The position numbers and the translations under genes were made by a program. This document shows positions 27,634-36,463 of a DNA stretch of 64,000 nt, one piece after another. Position 1 is the first letter of the stretch. The number at the start of each line of letters is the position of its first letter. The notes under the pieces are model-generated. The model was not told the origin of the DNA. It was given only the letters and a program-made list of their open reading frames with translations, and searched no databases. Source of the DNA: JBCCMA01 sp045107005 (lineage in GTDB: Bacteria; Pseudomonadota; Gammaproteobacteria; Steroidobacterales; JBCCMA01); NCBI GenBank assembly GCA_045107005.1, contig JBGCFP010000001.1, positions 1 to 64,000 on the forward strand. The letters are read 5' to 3'.

Positions 27634-27825
27634 TCTGAGTCCTGCTGTGAGCTAACTGGTCTGCCATGTTCGTCTGGCCTTGGGCAGATCATACGCGAAG
27701 GAACGCCAGTATTGTCGGTCGACACAGTAGTGAGGGTCAGTGTGACAGGCCTGCAGGTTGGCTGTCTCACGTGGGCAGGTAGCGTAAACTTGACGGCAAC
27801 GGTGGCGCTGAAAAAGGGCAAGAAA

Positions 27826-28605
27826 ATGAAACGAGGAACGATTGTCGGCGTGATGTTGTTAGCAGCACCGTGGGGTTCAGCGGTCAGCGCGTCGAGCGCA
27901 TTACCGGATCCCCTGGCGGCGGGTTGGGAAGGTGAACCGGTGTGTGAAGCATTGCATGAAAAACCAGACCTGCGTGTTCTGCGCTGCACCTTCCCGCCCG
28001 GCGGTGGCCACGATCGCCATTTTCACCCGGCGCATTTCGGCTATGCCTTGTCCGGGGGGCGGATGCAAATTGTGTCGGGTTCTGGCGAACGTGAAGTGTC
28101 ATTGCCCGACGACAGCTCTTACGCCAGCGACGGTGTCGAGTGGCACGAGGTCCGCAATGTTGGCGAGACGACCGTGCGCTATCTGATCGTGGAGCCGCGC
28201 GTCGAATCGACGGCCTCACAAGGACCGTTTTCCTGGCTGGAGGGCCACTGGTGTGGCGGCGACGATGAGCGAGGCTTCGAAGAAATGTGGATGCCCGCGG
28301 TGCACGGTGAAACGGTCGGCGTCGGGCGAACGTTGCGCGCGGGAAGAACAACCAGCGTCGAGCACTTGAAGATTGCGCGGCAGGACGGTGTGCCAACGTT
28401 GTTTGCACGGCCAGAGGGGCAACCCAGTGTTGCGTTTGCTCAAACGGAGGAGGGCGAAACCTGGGCGCGCTTCGAGAATCCCGCGCATGATTTTCCAACG
28501 TTTATTGAGTATCGACGCACCGGCGATGCGTTGGTCGCCGCCATCGGGGACGGCAGCGGTAAGCGACGAGTGTTTGAATACGCGCCGTGCAGGTCGCGGC
28601 GCTAG
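27826..28605 (+). CDS. Secreted cupin / DUF6265-like protein
   Basis: About 259 residues. A signal peptide (MKRGTIVGVMLLAAPWGSAVSAS) leads to a cupin barrel with HDRHFHPAHFGYALSG, giving the His cluster expected for a metal site. A second domain starts at about FSWLEGHWCGGDDERGFEEMW, a DUF6265-type lipocalin-like fold. The ATG at 27826 is preferred because it creates the signal peptide; the open frame upstream runs through the divergent promoter region. The two-domain fusion is periplasmic. No substrate can be inferred. It converges on the PEP-CTERM gene and shares the hairpin at 28619-28647. Confidence 0.8.
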   Translation: MKRGTIVGVMLLAAPWGSAVSASSALPDPLAAGWEGEPVCEALHEKPDLRVLRCTFPPGGGHDRHFHPAHFGYALSGGRMQIVSGSGEREVSLPDDSSYASDGVEWHEVRNVGETTVRYLIVEPRVESTASQGPFSWLEGHWCGGDDERGFEEMWMPAVHGETVGVGRTLRAGRTTSVEHLKIARQDGVPTLFARPEGQPSVAFAQTEEGETWARFENPAHDFPTFIEYRRTGDALVAAIGDGSGKRRVFEYAPCRSRR

Positions 28606-28618
28606 GCAGGTGTGTGAA

Positions 28619-28647
28619 AGAACCCGGGCCAAACCGGCCCGGGTTCT
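28619..28647 (-). terminator. Bidirectional intrinsic terminator
   Basis: AGAACCCGGGCC (28619-28630) pairs perfectly with GGCCCGGGTTCT (28636-28647) across a five-base loop. On the minus strand the stem is followed by TTTC just after the PEP-CTERM stop codon. On the plus strand it follows the cupin stop by 13 bases. It probably terminates both convergent genes. Confidence 0.8.
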
Positions 28648-28654
28648 GCAGACA

Positions 28655-29290
28655 TCAGGCCTTGCGACGTTTCGCAAAACCGAGCAGACCGAGCGCGGAG
28701 CCGAACAGCCACACAGCACCGGGAACCGGCACGGTGGTGATCGACACGTTGTCGAAGAATACGTCAGACGTGCAGCCGGTCACTGCGCCACAAATGGCAG
28801 CGAGCTGCAGCGTGATACCGCCGCTGACGTCAGGGCCAGCAAACACGGTGTAGCTGAATGAGCTCCAGACTTCAGGATCGGCATTCAGAGCCAGCGGTGC
28901 GCCGCCCAGAATTTCCGTAGCGGATACACCGCCACCGTCGATTTCCGAAAAGAACTCGGCGAAGATCACGCCGCCGTTGGCCGTCGTGCCACGAGCGTCA
29001 AACGAGATCGTCACTTCCTGACCAGCACTGACAATGCCAATGCCAACGTTGGCTTGTTTGATCAGCGTGTTGGTTGGGTTGTCAGACGTTGCGTCCAGGT
29101 TTACGGCATACGTGCCGGTCGATGGATTGAACGTTGAAATAGTCTGGGTGCCGGCGTTTGGAAACTGTTCCCAGCCCGTGAAGTCTCCCGTTTCAAAGCC
29201 GCCATTGGTTGCCAGTTCCACGCCGTGAGCGGCGGTGGAGCACAGAACCATCGTCGCTGCGACGGCGGTAAGTTGCTTAACTTTGAGCAT
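28655..29290 (-). CDS. PEP-CTERM-type exosortase substrate
   Basis: A 211-residue secreted protein with a signal peptide (about 1-23). A beta-rich body starts at VELATNGGFETGDFTGWEQF, typical of carbohydrate-binding-module-like PEP-CTERM proteins. The C-terminal tripartite sorting signal is VPVPGAVWLFGSALGLLGF plus KRRKA. In this family an exosortase/archaeosortase cleaves at the PEP-like motif and delivers the protein to the envelope or exopolysaccharide. No exosortase gene is in the window. ATG at 29290 is preceded by AAGGGGAAT; the longer open frame upstream lacks a signal peptide. The hairpin after the stop is its terminator. Confidence 0.9.
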   Translation of the reverse strand: MLKVKQLTAVAATMVLCSTAAHGVELATNGGFETGDFTGWEQFPNAGTQTISTFNPSTGTYAVNLDATSDNPTNTLIKQANVGIGIVSAGQEVTISFDARGTTANGGVIFAEFFSEIDGGGVSATEILGGAPLALNADPEVWSSFSYTVFAGPDVSGGITLQLAAICGAVTGCTSDVFFDNVSITTVPVPGAVWLFGSALGLLGFAKRRKA

Positions 29291-29586
29291 GTGTATTCCC
29301 CTTGCAAGGTATTTTGATTTTCTCTTCAAGTTGATGGAGCCAGGGGTAGCGTGCTTTCGCCGTCCTGCCTTTTTATTCTCGCGGATCCGGGCAAGTGTCC
29401 TGCCTCTTCGTGCATGGGCCATGTGGGGCCAGCGCGTCGTCCAAAGCTTCCATCACGCTGTCCGACCGCACCAATGTGGGCCGAGCGGTTAGCGTTCATC
29501 ACAGTAATACGCCTATATGACAGCGCTGTCAACGCAAATAATCGTGTCAGGGCTATTTATTCGTTCTTTAGGGCGCAGCTTGCCCG
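29291..29586. other. Intergenic region upstream of the PEP-CTERM gene
   Basis: Together with the terminator of the upstream FG-GAP gene this makes about 336 non-coding bases. It should hold the PEP-CTERM promoter. It is somewhat more AT-rich near 29495-29580, but no box pair stands out with confidence. Confidence 0.5.
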
Positions 29587-29618
29587 AAAAAGCGGCCCGC
29601 TCAGGTCGAGCGGGCCGC
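29587..29618 (-). terminator. Strong intrinsic terminator of the FG-GAP gene
   Basis: GCGGCCCGCTC (29592-29602) pairs perfectly with GAGCGGGCCGC (29608-29618) over a five-base loop. On the minus strand the 11-bp stem is followed directly by TTTTT (29591 to 29587). This is a classic rho-independent terminator nine bases after the FG-GAP stop codon. Confidence 0.92.
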
Positions 29619-29626
29619 GCGTAGTC

Positions 29627-31516
29627 TTAGTTCTTGTTATTGCGCCAAAGAAAGTAGTCACCGTCTGCGGGCGCGTTTAGCTGCCAGTTGGCGCCGATAA
29701 AGTCGATGTCACCGTCATTGCCGACATCGCCAACGTCCAGATTGTGTGATCCGTGTGTTGCCAGAATGTCGAGCACCCAGCTCTCGCCGTCGCCCTGGTT
29801 GTAGTAGACGCCAACCCGATCGCCGGCCGACTGGTGCATTTCGGCGAACACGATGTCCACTTCGCCATCCTGATTGAAGTCCACCAGGTGATGACGATGC
29901 ACGTCTTCGACGGTGTCAATAACGTGGCGGGTCCAGGTACCGTTGAGCGGATCCTCCGGCGCCTCGAACCACGCAAACTGACCGACCCCGACTTCCGAAG
30001 CGGCGAGCGTTACGTCCAGACGGCCGTCTTTATTAATGTCGGCAGTATCGCTGCTCGACCCCGCTGGCCACGAGCCGATTGTGTAGCGTGTCCAGGCAGT
30101 GCCGTTCATGAATTGCGCGCTGCTCGTCGGTTGGCGTAACCAGTACCCGTCGCCCACGATGTCGAGCTTGCCGTCCGCGTCAATGTCGGCGACGGCCAGT
30201 CCGCCTGTACCCAACGAACTGTTGCCAAGACCCAGCTCGGTCCATGACGTATTGTCGCCTTGCACCCAGATCCGCGTCGACGGCTGACCGGTGCCGGCAA
30301 GACGCATAGCGATGTCCAGCTTGCCGTCTTCATTAAAATCAGCCAGCTGCAAATCGTGCGAGCGGTAGGTCGTGAATGAGCGCCGCTGCCACGAGCCGGT
30401 CACATCGCCACCTGAGCCGGCCGGATTCTCGTACCAGGATATGGGCGTCGCGTTGACCACAACATCGAGCGCGCCGTCGCCGTTGATGTCACCACCAACG
30501 ATATCGTCGCCGCCACTCGCGCTGCCGATTTGAAAACGTTCCCAGTTCGGGTAGCGGTACCAGTAGACATTGTTGCCCTGCGCACCGCCCGCCTCGAGAA
30601 TGTCGAGAAAGCCATCGCCATCGACATCAGCAAAACGCTTGCCCCAGGCGGCCCGATCCGGCGCGATGGTCAGCTTGGTAAACGATACCGGTGGCAGCGG
30701 GCCACTGGATACCGTCACGGTGGTCTCTTCAATGGTCGTGCCTCCGGCGCCGTTACAGGCCAGACGGAACGTACTATCCACACTCAACGGCCCCGTGGAC
30801 TGCGAACCGGACAAGCCGACGCTTCCGCCCCAGTTCCCGAGCGCGATGCAACTGGTCGCATCCTGCGAACTCCAGGTCAACGTGGACGAACCGCCGCTGC
30901 TAACGCTGGCCGGGTTGGCGGAGATGCTCACCGAAGGAACCGCCGGTCCGTCTTCGACACCCACCGTCACGGTGTCACTGACGGTGCCGTTGGGGCCGTC
31001 GCAAGTAAGAACAAACTCGGTGTTCTCGGTGAGCGGAGCGGTTTCCTGCACGCCCTCCAGATTTTTGCGTCCGGTCCAGCCGCCGGAAGCCTGGCAGTTG
31101 TCGACGTTGCGAGTGGTCCACAGCAGCTGTGTCGCCGAGCCGGTCGTTACCACACCACTCGCCGCGTTGAGCACGACGGCGATGGAGAACACGGGTGTCA
31201 GATTGTCTTGCCCAACCTGCCCGGGTGTGCCGGCACTTGGGTCCCAAATGGTGACCGGACCACCGATAACCGGCCCCGTTGGCGTCCCGGCGACCGGTCC
31301 CTTGCTGCCGGTCGGGCGTGACGCGGGCGTGCACGAGTTCGGGCCGCCCAGACGAGTACGCGTAACCGTGCCGTCCCGGTCGGCAAGCGGTGCAGTGCAG
31401 GTTTCGGTAACCAATGGTGTGTGCGCGACATGAGCATCCGTGGCGTCATGACTGGTGGCGTGGCCAAATAAAATCAGCGCAGGCGCCGCTGCGTTTGCGA
31501 TAAAAGAGAGAAGCAT
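29627..31516 (-). CDS. Secreted FG-GAP/VCBS beta-propeller protein
   Basis: About 629 residues, with a short hydrophobic N-terminus, a low-complexity Pro/Gly/Thr region and two Ig-like repeats (about 150-320) that each contain one Cys pair. The C-terminal half has seven calcium-binding-type loops of pattern DxDxDGxxD, among them DVDGDGFLDI, DINGDGALDV, DFNEDGKLDI, DINKDGRLDV and DVGNDGDIDF. Seven such loops fit one seven-bladed integrin-like propeller. Such proteins are usually extracellular or surface-attached and calcium-stabilised. ATG at 31516 gives a possible signal peptide (MLLSFIANAAAPALILF). A signal is expected but weak, so the start is less certain than the body. Confidence 0.82.
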   Translation of the reverse strand: MLLSFIANAAAPALILFGHATSHDATDAHVAHTPLVTETCTAPLADRDGTVTRTRLGGPNSCTPASRPTGSKGPVAGTPTGPVIGGPVTIWDPSAGTPGQVGQDNLTPVFSIAVVLNAASGVVTTGSATQLLWTTRNVDNCQASGGWTGRKNLEGVQETAPLTENTEFVLTCDGPNGTVSDTVTVGVEDGPAVPSVSISANPASVSSGGSSTLTWSSQDATSCIALGNWGGSVGLSGSQSTGPLSVDSTFRLACNGAGGTTIEETTVTVSSGPLPPVSFTKLTIAPDRAAWGKRFADVDGDGFLDILEAGGAQGNNVYWYRYPNWERFQIGSASGGDDIVGGDINGDGALDVVVNATPISWYENPAGSGGDVTGSWQRRSFTTYRSHDLQLADFNEDGKLDIAMRLAGTGQPSTRIWVQGDNTSWTELGLGNSSLGTGGLAVADIDADGKLDIVGDGYWLRQPTSSAQFMNGTAWTRYTIGSWPAGSSSDTADINKDGRLDVTLAASEVGVGQFAWFEAPEDPLNGTWTRHVIDTVEDVHRHHLVDFNQDGEVDIVFAEMHQSAGDRVGVYYNQGDGESWVLDILATHGSHNLDVGDVGNDGDIDFIGANWQLNAPADGDYFLWRNNKN

Positions 31517-32133
31517 GTTTGTACCCTGAAATTGTGAAAGTGATTCGTGCGCGCTCGCATCCTTTGCGAGACGCATCGCGATCTTTTTATGTCCTAACTC
31601 TAAACCAACAAAGTCAAAAAAGTGGAATGTCGGCATAGTGCGACATAAGGGGTTTCCATGGCTTTGTGAAAAAGTGCGACGGGAATCTGCGTCGGGGATT
31701 CGTTTTGTGGGCTTTGACGCGTTTGCCCTCTACAAATCGGCCGGCGTTTTGTCAATAACTCGTTACAATTTTCTTTGATCCGACCGTCTCGAAACAGGGC
31801 AAATCTGCGCAAAACGTTTTGTCATAACGGTTGGGCAGACTCCCGGCTCGTGAGGTCTGTCGTGACGCACCCGTCTCGCGATGAGAAATCGGCGACTTGG
31901 AGCCGAGATCGATGGGTAGGGAAAATGGCCGAATAGGCCAGCTGTCATCGCTCGGAAGCCCGATCAATTTGTGCGAAAAAGGGCCGCGACGAGCATCACG
32001 CACAGACGCTGCACTGCACCAACGGTCGCTCCCATGTCATTTGCACTGTTTATAGCGTGAAATCAGTTGCGCACGGGCTTCAGGCCAGTACACTTCCCCT
32101 CGCCAATGCCGGGTATTCGGCGAGTTGGAGACA
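31517..32133. other. 617-base divergent intergenic region
   Basis: This is the largest gap of the first half, between the minus-strand FG-GAP gene and the plus-strand fatty-acid operon, so both promoters must lie here. Open frames inside it have no recognisable product or good start. It contains a pair of near-identical 15-base sequences (see 31745-31830) and a perfect AAAACGTTTT palindrome at 31811-31820. It is noticeably more AT-rich than the flanking genes. Confidence 0.6.
31745..31830. promoter_or_regulatory. Directly repeated CGTTTTGTCA boxes
   Basis: CGTTTTGTCAATAAC at 31745 and CGTTTTGTCATAACG at 31815 share the first ten bases and are 70 bases apart, that is seven helical turns at 10 bp. 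The second copy overlaps the palindrome AAAACGTTTT (31811-31820). Their position between divergent genes suggests an operator pair. No regulator is identified. Confidence 0.35.
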
Positions 32134-33078
32134 ATGAGTGTGAAGAATTTTAACGCCGATCAGTGGGCGGTAATTCTGGGCGGTTCAAGCGGCTTCGGGC
32201 TAGCTACCGCAAAAAAACTGGCACGCCACGGCATGAGTGTTTTGGTTGTCCACCGCGACCGTCGCGGAGCCATGCGAAAAATCGAACCACACTTCGATGA
32301 ATTGCGTGCTGCTGACGGCGATTTTGTTGCCATGAACCTGGATGCGCTGAGCGATACCGGGCGCGCGAAAGTGGTCGCCGCGCTTGGCGAGCATCTGGGC
32401 GATACCGGCCGCGTGCGGATGCTGTTGCACTCCATTGCGTTTGGCAACCTCAAACCCGTGGCGCCAGCCGTACCGGACGCGCGTGTCCCGGACGCGCTGG
32501 CACAGCTCGCGGCAAAGTTAGACGTACCGGCCGACGCGCTGGAGTCGGCTGTTGATGAGCTTGCCGCCAACGGCGTCAGCCCTCTGCACACGTTGTCGCG
32601 CGCACAGTACGGCGACCTTCTGATTGAATCCGAGGACATGGAGCGCACCATTTTCAGTATGGGCACCAGCTTGCTGTTCTGGGTGCAGGATTTGCATGCC
32701 GCCGGGTTGTTTGCCGACGACGCACGCGTGATGGGCATGACCAGCGAAGGTAACGAAATTGCATGGAAGGGCTACGCGGCGGTCGCTGCGGCGAAAGTCG
32801 CGCTGGAGTCCGTATCGCGCTCCATGGCCGTCGAGTTCGCACCCCACGGCATTCGCAGCAATATTATTCAGGCGGGCGTAACGCCGACGCCTGCGCTTGC
32901 GTTGATTCCGGGCAGCATGAATATGAAAGCCGCCGCGGAATTGCGCAATCCATTCCGCCGCACGACCACGCCGGAAGACGTGGCTGATTTCATCGCGCTG
33001 ATGTGCACCGATGAGGCGGCTTGGGTGAACGGGACGGTTCTGCGCGTGGACGGCGGCGAACACGTCGCGTCTTCCTGA
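32134..33078 (+). CDS. Enoyl-ACP reductase-like short-chain dehydrogenase
   Basis: About 314 residues of the FabI-like branch of short-chain dehydrogenases: nucleotide motif ILGGSSGFGLATAKKLA, a HSIAFG segment, a catalytic YAAVAAAK (Tyr and Lys six residues apart) and VNGTVLRVDGG at the end. It would reduce the enoyl-ACP double bond with NAD(P)H in the last step of each elongation cycle. An insertion of about 50 residues after SIAFGNLKP resembles FabV/FabI-family elaborations or a dedicated variant. The start is uncertain: ATG at 32134 has GGAG only three bases upstream, while GTG at 32140 has better spacing. It is the first gene of the operon. Confidence 0.78.
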   Translation: MSVKNFNADQWAVILGGSSGFGLATAKKLARHGMSVLVVHRDRRGAMRKIEPHFDELRAADGDFVAMNLDALSDTGRAKVVAALGEHLGDTGRVRMLLHSIAFGNLKPVAPAVPDARVPDALAQLAAKLDVPADALESAVDELAANGVSPLHTLSRAQYGDLLIESEDMERTIFSMGTSLLFWVQDLHAAGLFADDARVMGMTSEGNEIAWKGYAAVAAAKVALESVSRSMAVEFAPHGIRSNIIQAGVTPTPALALIPGSMNMKAAAELRNPFRRTTTPEDVADFIALMCTDEAAWVNGTVLRVDGGEHVASS

Positions 33079-33090
33079 GCGGACTACGTC

Positions 33091-34089
33091 ATGCTGTACG
33101 TGCACGGCGCGGGCCATTTCCACCCTGAGAACGTGATCGATAACCGGTTCCTGGAGGAGTTGGATATTGATACCTCAGACGCATGGATTGTGGATCGAGT
33201 GGGTATTCGTGAACGTCGCACAGTGATGTCTCTGGATTACATCAAGACCACACGCAACGCCGACCCGGCAGCGGCACTCGAAGCGTCCGACTACACCAAC
33301 GCGCAAACCGGTGCGCGCGCGGCCACCGCAGCGCTTGAGTGCGCGGGACTCGGTGTTGACGATGTCGGTCTGATTCTTGCGGGCAGTTGCACGCCGCAAA
33401 CGTCGTGCCCGGCTGAATCGTGCACCATCGGCGGCGAGCTTGGGGTGGAAGTGCCGGGCATCGACGTGAATTCCGCGTGCTCGTCACTCGCGGCGCAGAT
33501 TTACCTGCTCGATCAGATGCGTCCCGAAGCATTACCCGACTACGTTCTGGTCATTAACCCCGACAACAGCACCCGCGGCATTAACTACGCCGACCGCGAC
33601 ACCTGCGTGTTGTGGGGTGACGGGACGGCAGCGCTGGTGGTGTCCACCAAAGTGCCCGCGCCGCTGCAGATTTCGCACAGTACATTTACATCGCAACCGA
33701 GCGGCCATGAAAAAGTGCAGTTTCTGCAACATCGGCACTTCCGTCAGGACGGCCGTACGGTGCAGACCTTTGCGATCAAGCGCACCGTCGCGATGATCAA
33801 GCAAATGCGCAAAAACTTGACCGAAGAGGAAAATGCCCGCTTAAAATTTATTGGTCATCAGGCGAATCTGGCCATGCTTGCCAGCGTGTGCAAATGGACC
33901 GGGATTGACAGTGACAATCATCTCTACAATGTTGACCGTTTTGGCAACTGTGGCGCGGCCGGTGGGCCGAGCGTGCTGTCGCAAAATTTTGATTCGCTGG
34001 TCGCGGGCGACGTGATCGCGCTGGCTGTGGTGGGCTCCGGCTTGAGCTGGGGTGGCATGCTGTTGCACAAGACACGGGAAGCGGCATGA
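33091..34089 (+). CDS. 3-oxoacyl-ACP synthase III-like (KAS III)
   Basis: The 332-residue thiolase-fold enzyme keeps the KAS III triad: Cys130 (NSACSS), His256 (GHQANL) and Asn286 (GNCGAAG). KAS III enzymes start fatty acid or polyketide chains by condensing an acyl-CoA with malonyl-ACP. The acyl primer here cannot be predicted. It follows the reductase by 12 bases, and its stop overlaps the start of the FabA-like gene. Housekeeping fabH normally sits with plsX and fabD, so this is more likely a pathway-specific paralogue. Confidence 0.88.
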   Translation: MLYVHGAGHFHPENVIDNRFLEELDIDTSDAWIVDRVGIRERRTVMSLDYIKTTRNADPAAALEASDYTNAQTGARAATAALECAGLGVDDVGLILAGSCTPQTSCPAESCTIGGELGVEVPGIDVNSACSSLAAQIYLLDQMRPEALPDYVLVINPDNSTRGINYADRDTCVLWGDGTAALVVSTKVPAPLQISHSTFTSQPSGHEKVQFLQHRHFRQDGRTVQTFAIKRTVAMIKQMRKNLTEEENARLKFIGHQANLAMLASVCKWTGIDSDNHLYNVDRFGNCGAAGGPSVLSQNFDSLVAGDVIALAVVGSGLSWGGMLLHKTREAA

Positions 34090-34670
34090 AGTACAACGAT
34101 TTCATTGCCTGCACCTCATTAAGCAAGGAACAGTTGCTGGCCTGGGGTCAGCAGCGCTTGCTCGACGACGCACCGGCGGCTATCCCGTCGTTGCCAGCGC
34201 CACCCATGCTGATGTTCGATCGCATCACGCAAGTGGAGCGCAACGGTCGTCGTGGCCGAATTGTTGCCGAGCAGGATATCGCTTTGGATGCGTGGTTCTT
34301 TCAGTGCCATTTCAACGACGATCCGGTGCAGCCGGGTTGCCTTGGCGTCGATGCGGTCTGGCAGCTGCTCGGTATGTATTGCGCGTTGAACGGCGCGACC
34401 GGCGCCGGTCGAGCGCTGGGCTGTAAGGATGTCGATTTTTTCGGGCAGATTCGGCCGCACGACAAACTCGTCACCTACGACATCACCGTACGACGGTTTT
34501 CAACCATCCAGGGCAAGGCCGTCGTCATTGGCAGCGGCACGGTGTCGGTCGACGGCGAGCACATTTACACCGTAACCGATGCGCGCGTGGGCGTGTTCCC
34601 CGGCATCCGTTACGCGGATTACCCGAATGCATCACAAAACGCCAAAGGAGGCGTTCTGAATAATGATTAA
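34086..34670 (+). CDS. fabA: FabA-type 3-hydroxyacyl-ACP dehydratase
   Basis: The 194-residue product has the FabA signature HFNDDPVQPGCLGVDAVWQ with catalytic His75 and Asp89, spaced as in E. coli FabA (His70/Asp84), and the later VDFFGQI segment. FabA dehydrates 3-hydroxyacyl-ACP and in canonical form isomerises trans-2 to cis-3 decenoyl-ACP. The N-terminal lead of about 30 residues is slightly longer than in E. coli. Its ATG overlaps the KAS III stop (ATGA), so translation is coupled. A second dehydratase (FabZ-like) follows, as in pathways that make unsaturated or polyene-like chains. Confidence 0.88.
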   Translation: MKYNDFIACTSLSKEQLLAWGQQRLLDDAPAAIPSLPAPPMLMFDRITQVERNGRRGRIVAEQDIALDAWFFQCHFNDDPVQPGCLGVDAVWQLLGMYCALNGATGAGRALGCKDVDFFGQIRPHDKLVTYDITVRRFSTIQGKAVVIGSGTVSVDGEHIYTVTDARVGVFPGIRYADYPNASQNAKGGVLNND

Positions 34671-34703
34671 TTGTTGTAGCGCCCCGCGCCTCGAGAGATC
34701 GCC

Positions 34704-35153
34704 ATGACGCCAGAACAGGTTCTTGCCGCGGTGCCTCAGCAAAAGCCGTTTCGGTTTATTGATCGGATCGTTGAGCTGTCGGAAGAGCACATTGTTGGTG
34801 GTTACCGATTTGCGCCGGACGAGTTTTTTTACGCCGGCCACTTTCCCGGTAATCCGGTGACGCCCGGCGTCATTCTGACCGAGGCGATGGCGCAAACGGG
34901 CGTCGTCGCACTGGGTCTTTATCTTGCGAGCCTGAAAGTCGACGCGGACGAGCTGTCCAGTTGGACAACCTTTTTCAGTGAGTGCCAGGTTGATTTTGTG
35001 CGCCCGGTCTTCCCGGGTGAAAATGTCACGATCAAAGGGAACAAGGTGTTTTATCGGCGCATGAAGCTCAAGTGCAACGTGCGGCTCTATCTCGAAAGCG
35101 GAGAACTGGCGGCCGAGGGCATCCTGGCCGGGATGGGGGTGCGCAATGGGTAA
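34704..35153 (+). CDS. FabZ-like 3-hydroxyacyl-ACP dehydratase
   Basis: The 149-residue hot-dog-fold protein has QQKPFRFIDRIVEL and the FabZ signature AGHFPGNPVTPGV with His46 and Glu60 (ILTEAMAQ), spaced as in FabZ (His54/Glu68). It would dehydrate 3-hydroxyacyl-ACP intermediates. It overlaps the KAS I/II gene by eight bases. Housekeeping fabZ normally sits between lpxD and lpxA, so this copy looks dedicated to the local pathway. Confidence 0.87.
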   Translation: MTPEQVLAAVPQQKPFRFIDRIVELSEEHIVGGYRFAPDEFFYAGHFPGNPVTPGVILTEAMAQTGVVALGLYLASLKVDADELSSWTTFFSECQVDFVRPVFPGENVTIKGNKVFYRRMKLKCNVRLYLESGELAAEGILAGMGVRNG

Positions 35154-36426
35154 TCGTGTTGTCATTACCGGTATGGGCGTTCTGGCGCCAAACGCGCACG
35201 GTTTGGACGAATTTGAAACGGCCCTGCGCGCGGGCACATCCGGTTTGCGCTTTATCGAGCAGATGGCGGAGCACAAGTTTTCGTGTCACGTCGCCGGTGC
35301 GCCGCAGGGTGTTGATGAGCTCAAGCACCAATACCTGACCGAGGAAGATTTGCTGGCGATGAACCAGTCGATGGTCTACACCGCCATCGCGGGACTGGAC
35401 TGCTGGCGCGACGCCGGCTTGTCCGAGCCATCCCCGGACGGCGAGGTGGATTGGGACACTGGCGCGATCATCGGAACCGGCATTGGCGGTATGGATACGA
35501 TCGCTGAGAAACTGGTGCCGAAAGTCAACGCCGGTCGCGTTCGTCGACTGGGCTCAACGCTGGTCGAACAGATCATGTCGAGTTCGGTGTCGGCAAAACT
35601 TGGCGGCATATTGGGCTTGGGTGGACAGGTGACCACCAACAGCAGCGCTTGCACGACCGGCACCGAAGCGGTGGTCAACGCCTACATCCATTTGCGTGAC
35701 GGTCGGGCAAAACGAATGCTGGCGGGCGGCGCGGAAGCCGCCAGTTTTTACATCTGGTCCGGATTTGACGCGATGCGTGTGCTCAATCGCAAAAGCAACG
35801 ACGATCCGCAGAAAGCATCGCGGCCGATGAGCGCGTCGGCTGGTGGCTTCATTCCCGGGTCGGGCGCGGGCTTCCTGATGCTCGAGACGCTCGACAGCGC
35901 GCTGGACCGAGGCGTACGAATTTACGCAGAAGTTGCCGGTGGTCATGTGAACAGCGGTGGTCATCGAAACGGCGGTTCGATGACGGCACCCAATGCGACG
36001 GGTGTGGTCCGCTGCATCCACGCGGCGCTGGAGGACAGCGGCGTGCAGGCCAGCGAGGTTGACGCGATCAACGGACATTTGACGGCGACGTTTGCGGATC
36101 CGCAGGAAGTGGCGAATTGGCAACGTGCACTGGACTGCACCGACGAGGCGTTTCCGCCGATTAATTCGACCAAGTCGATGATCGGTCACGCGCTGGGTGC
36201 TGCCGGAGGACTTGAGTGTGTTGCAACCACGCTTGAGCTTTATCACGGCTTCTTGCACGGATCGCTGAACTGTGAAGACCTGCATCCGGACATACAGCGT
36301 GTTGAGAATTCAGTGGTGCAAGAAACGCGAGCATTTGATGGACGCGTCATCGCGAAATCCAGCTTCGGGTTTGGCGACGTTAACGGTTGCGCTATTTTTA
36401 AGAAATGGGATGAACCGGCGTCTTGA
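35146..36426 (+). CDS. 3-oxoacyl-ACP synthase I/II-like (FabB/FabF family)
   Basis: The 426-residue elongating condensing enzyme has Cys169 (NSSACTTGTEA), His311 (INGHLTAT) and His348 (MIGHALGAAGG), the full Cys-His-His set, so it should be active. It extends acyl-ACP by two carbons with malonyl-ACP. The start is ATG inside the FabZ-like gene, with an eight-base overlap. The second motif reads NGHLTAT rather than the usual NAHGTST, a departure shared with specialised condensing enzymes. Confidence 0.9.
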   Translation: MGNRVVITGMGVLAPNAHGLDEFETALRAGTSGLRFIEQMAEHKFSCHVAGAPQGVDELKHQYLTEEDLLAMNQSMVYTAIAGLDCWRDAGLSEPSPDGEVDWDTGAIIGTGIGGMDTIAEKLVPKVNAGRVRRLGSTLVEQIMSSSVSAKLGGILGLGGQVTTNSSACTTGTEAVVNAYIHLRDGRAKRMLAGGAEAASFYIWSGFDAMRVLNRKSNDDPQKASRPMSASAGGFIPGSGAGFLMLETLDSALDRGVRIYAEVAGGHVNSGGHRNGGSMTAPNATGVVRCIHAALEDSGVQASEVDAINGHLTATFADPQEVANWQRALDCTDEAFPPINSTKSMIGHALGAAGGLECVATTLELYHGFLHGSLNCEDLHPDIQRVENSVVQETRAFDGRVIAKSSFGFGDVNGCAIFKKWDEPAS

Positions 36427-36463
36427 TTCAGGGCGCCATTATTACTAGAGGACGAACAGTCAC

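Noticed and set aside
31600..32003. Two minus-strand frames in the divergent region upstream of the fatty-acid operon
   Set aside because: No recognisable products, no ribosome-binding sites, overlapping each other in different frames, and they cover the likely promoter elements.
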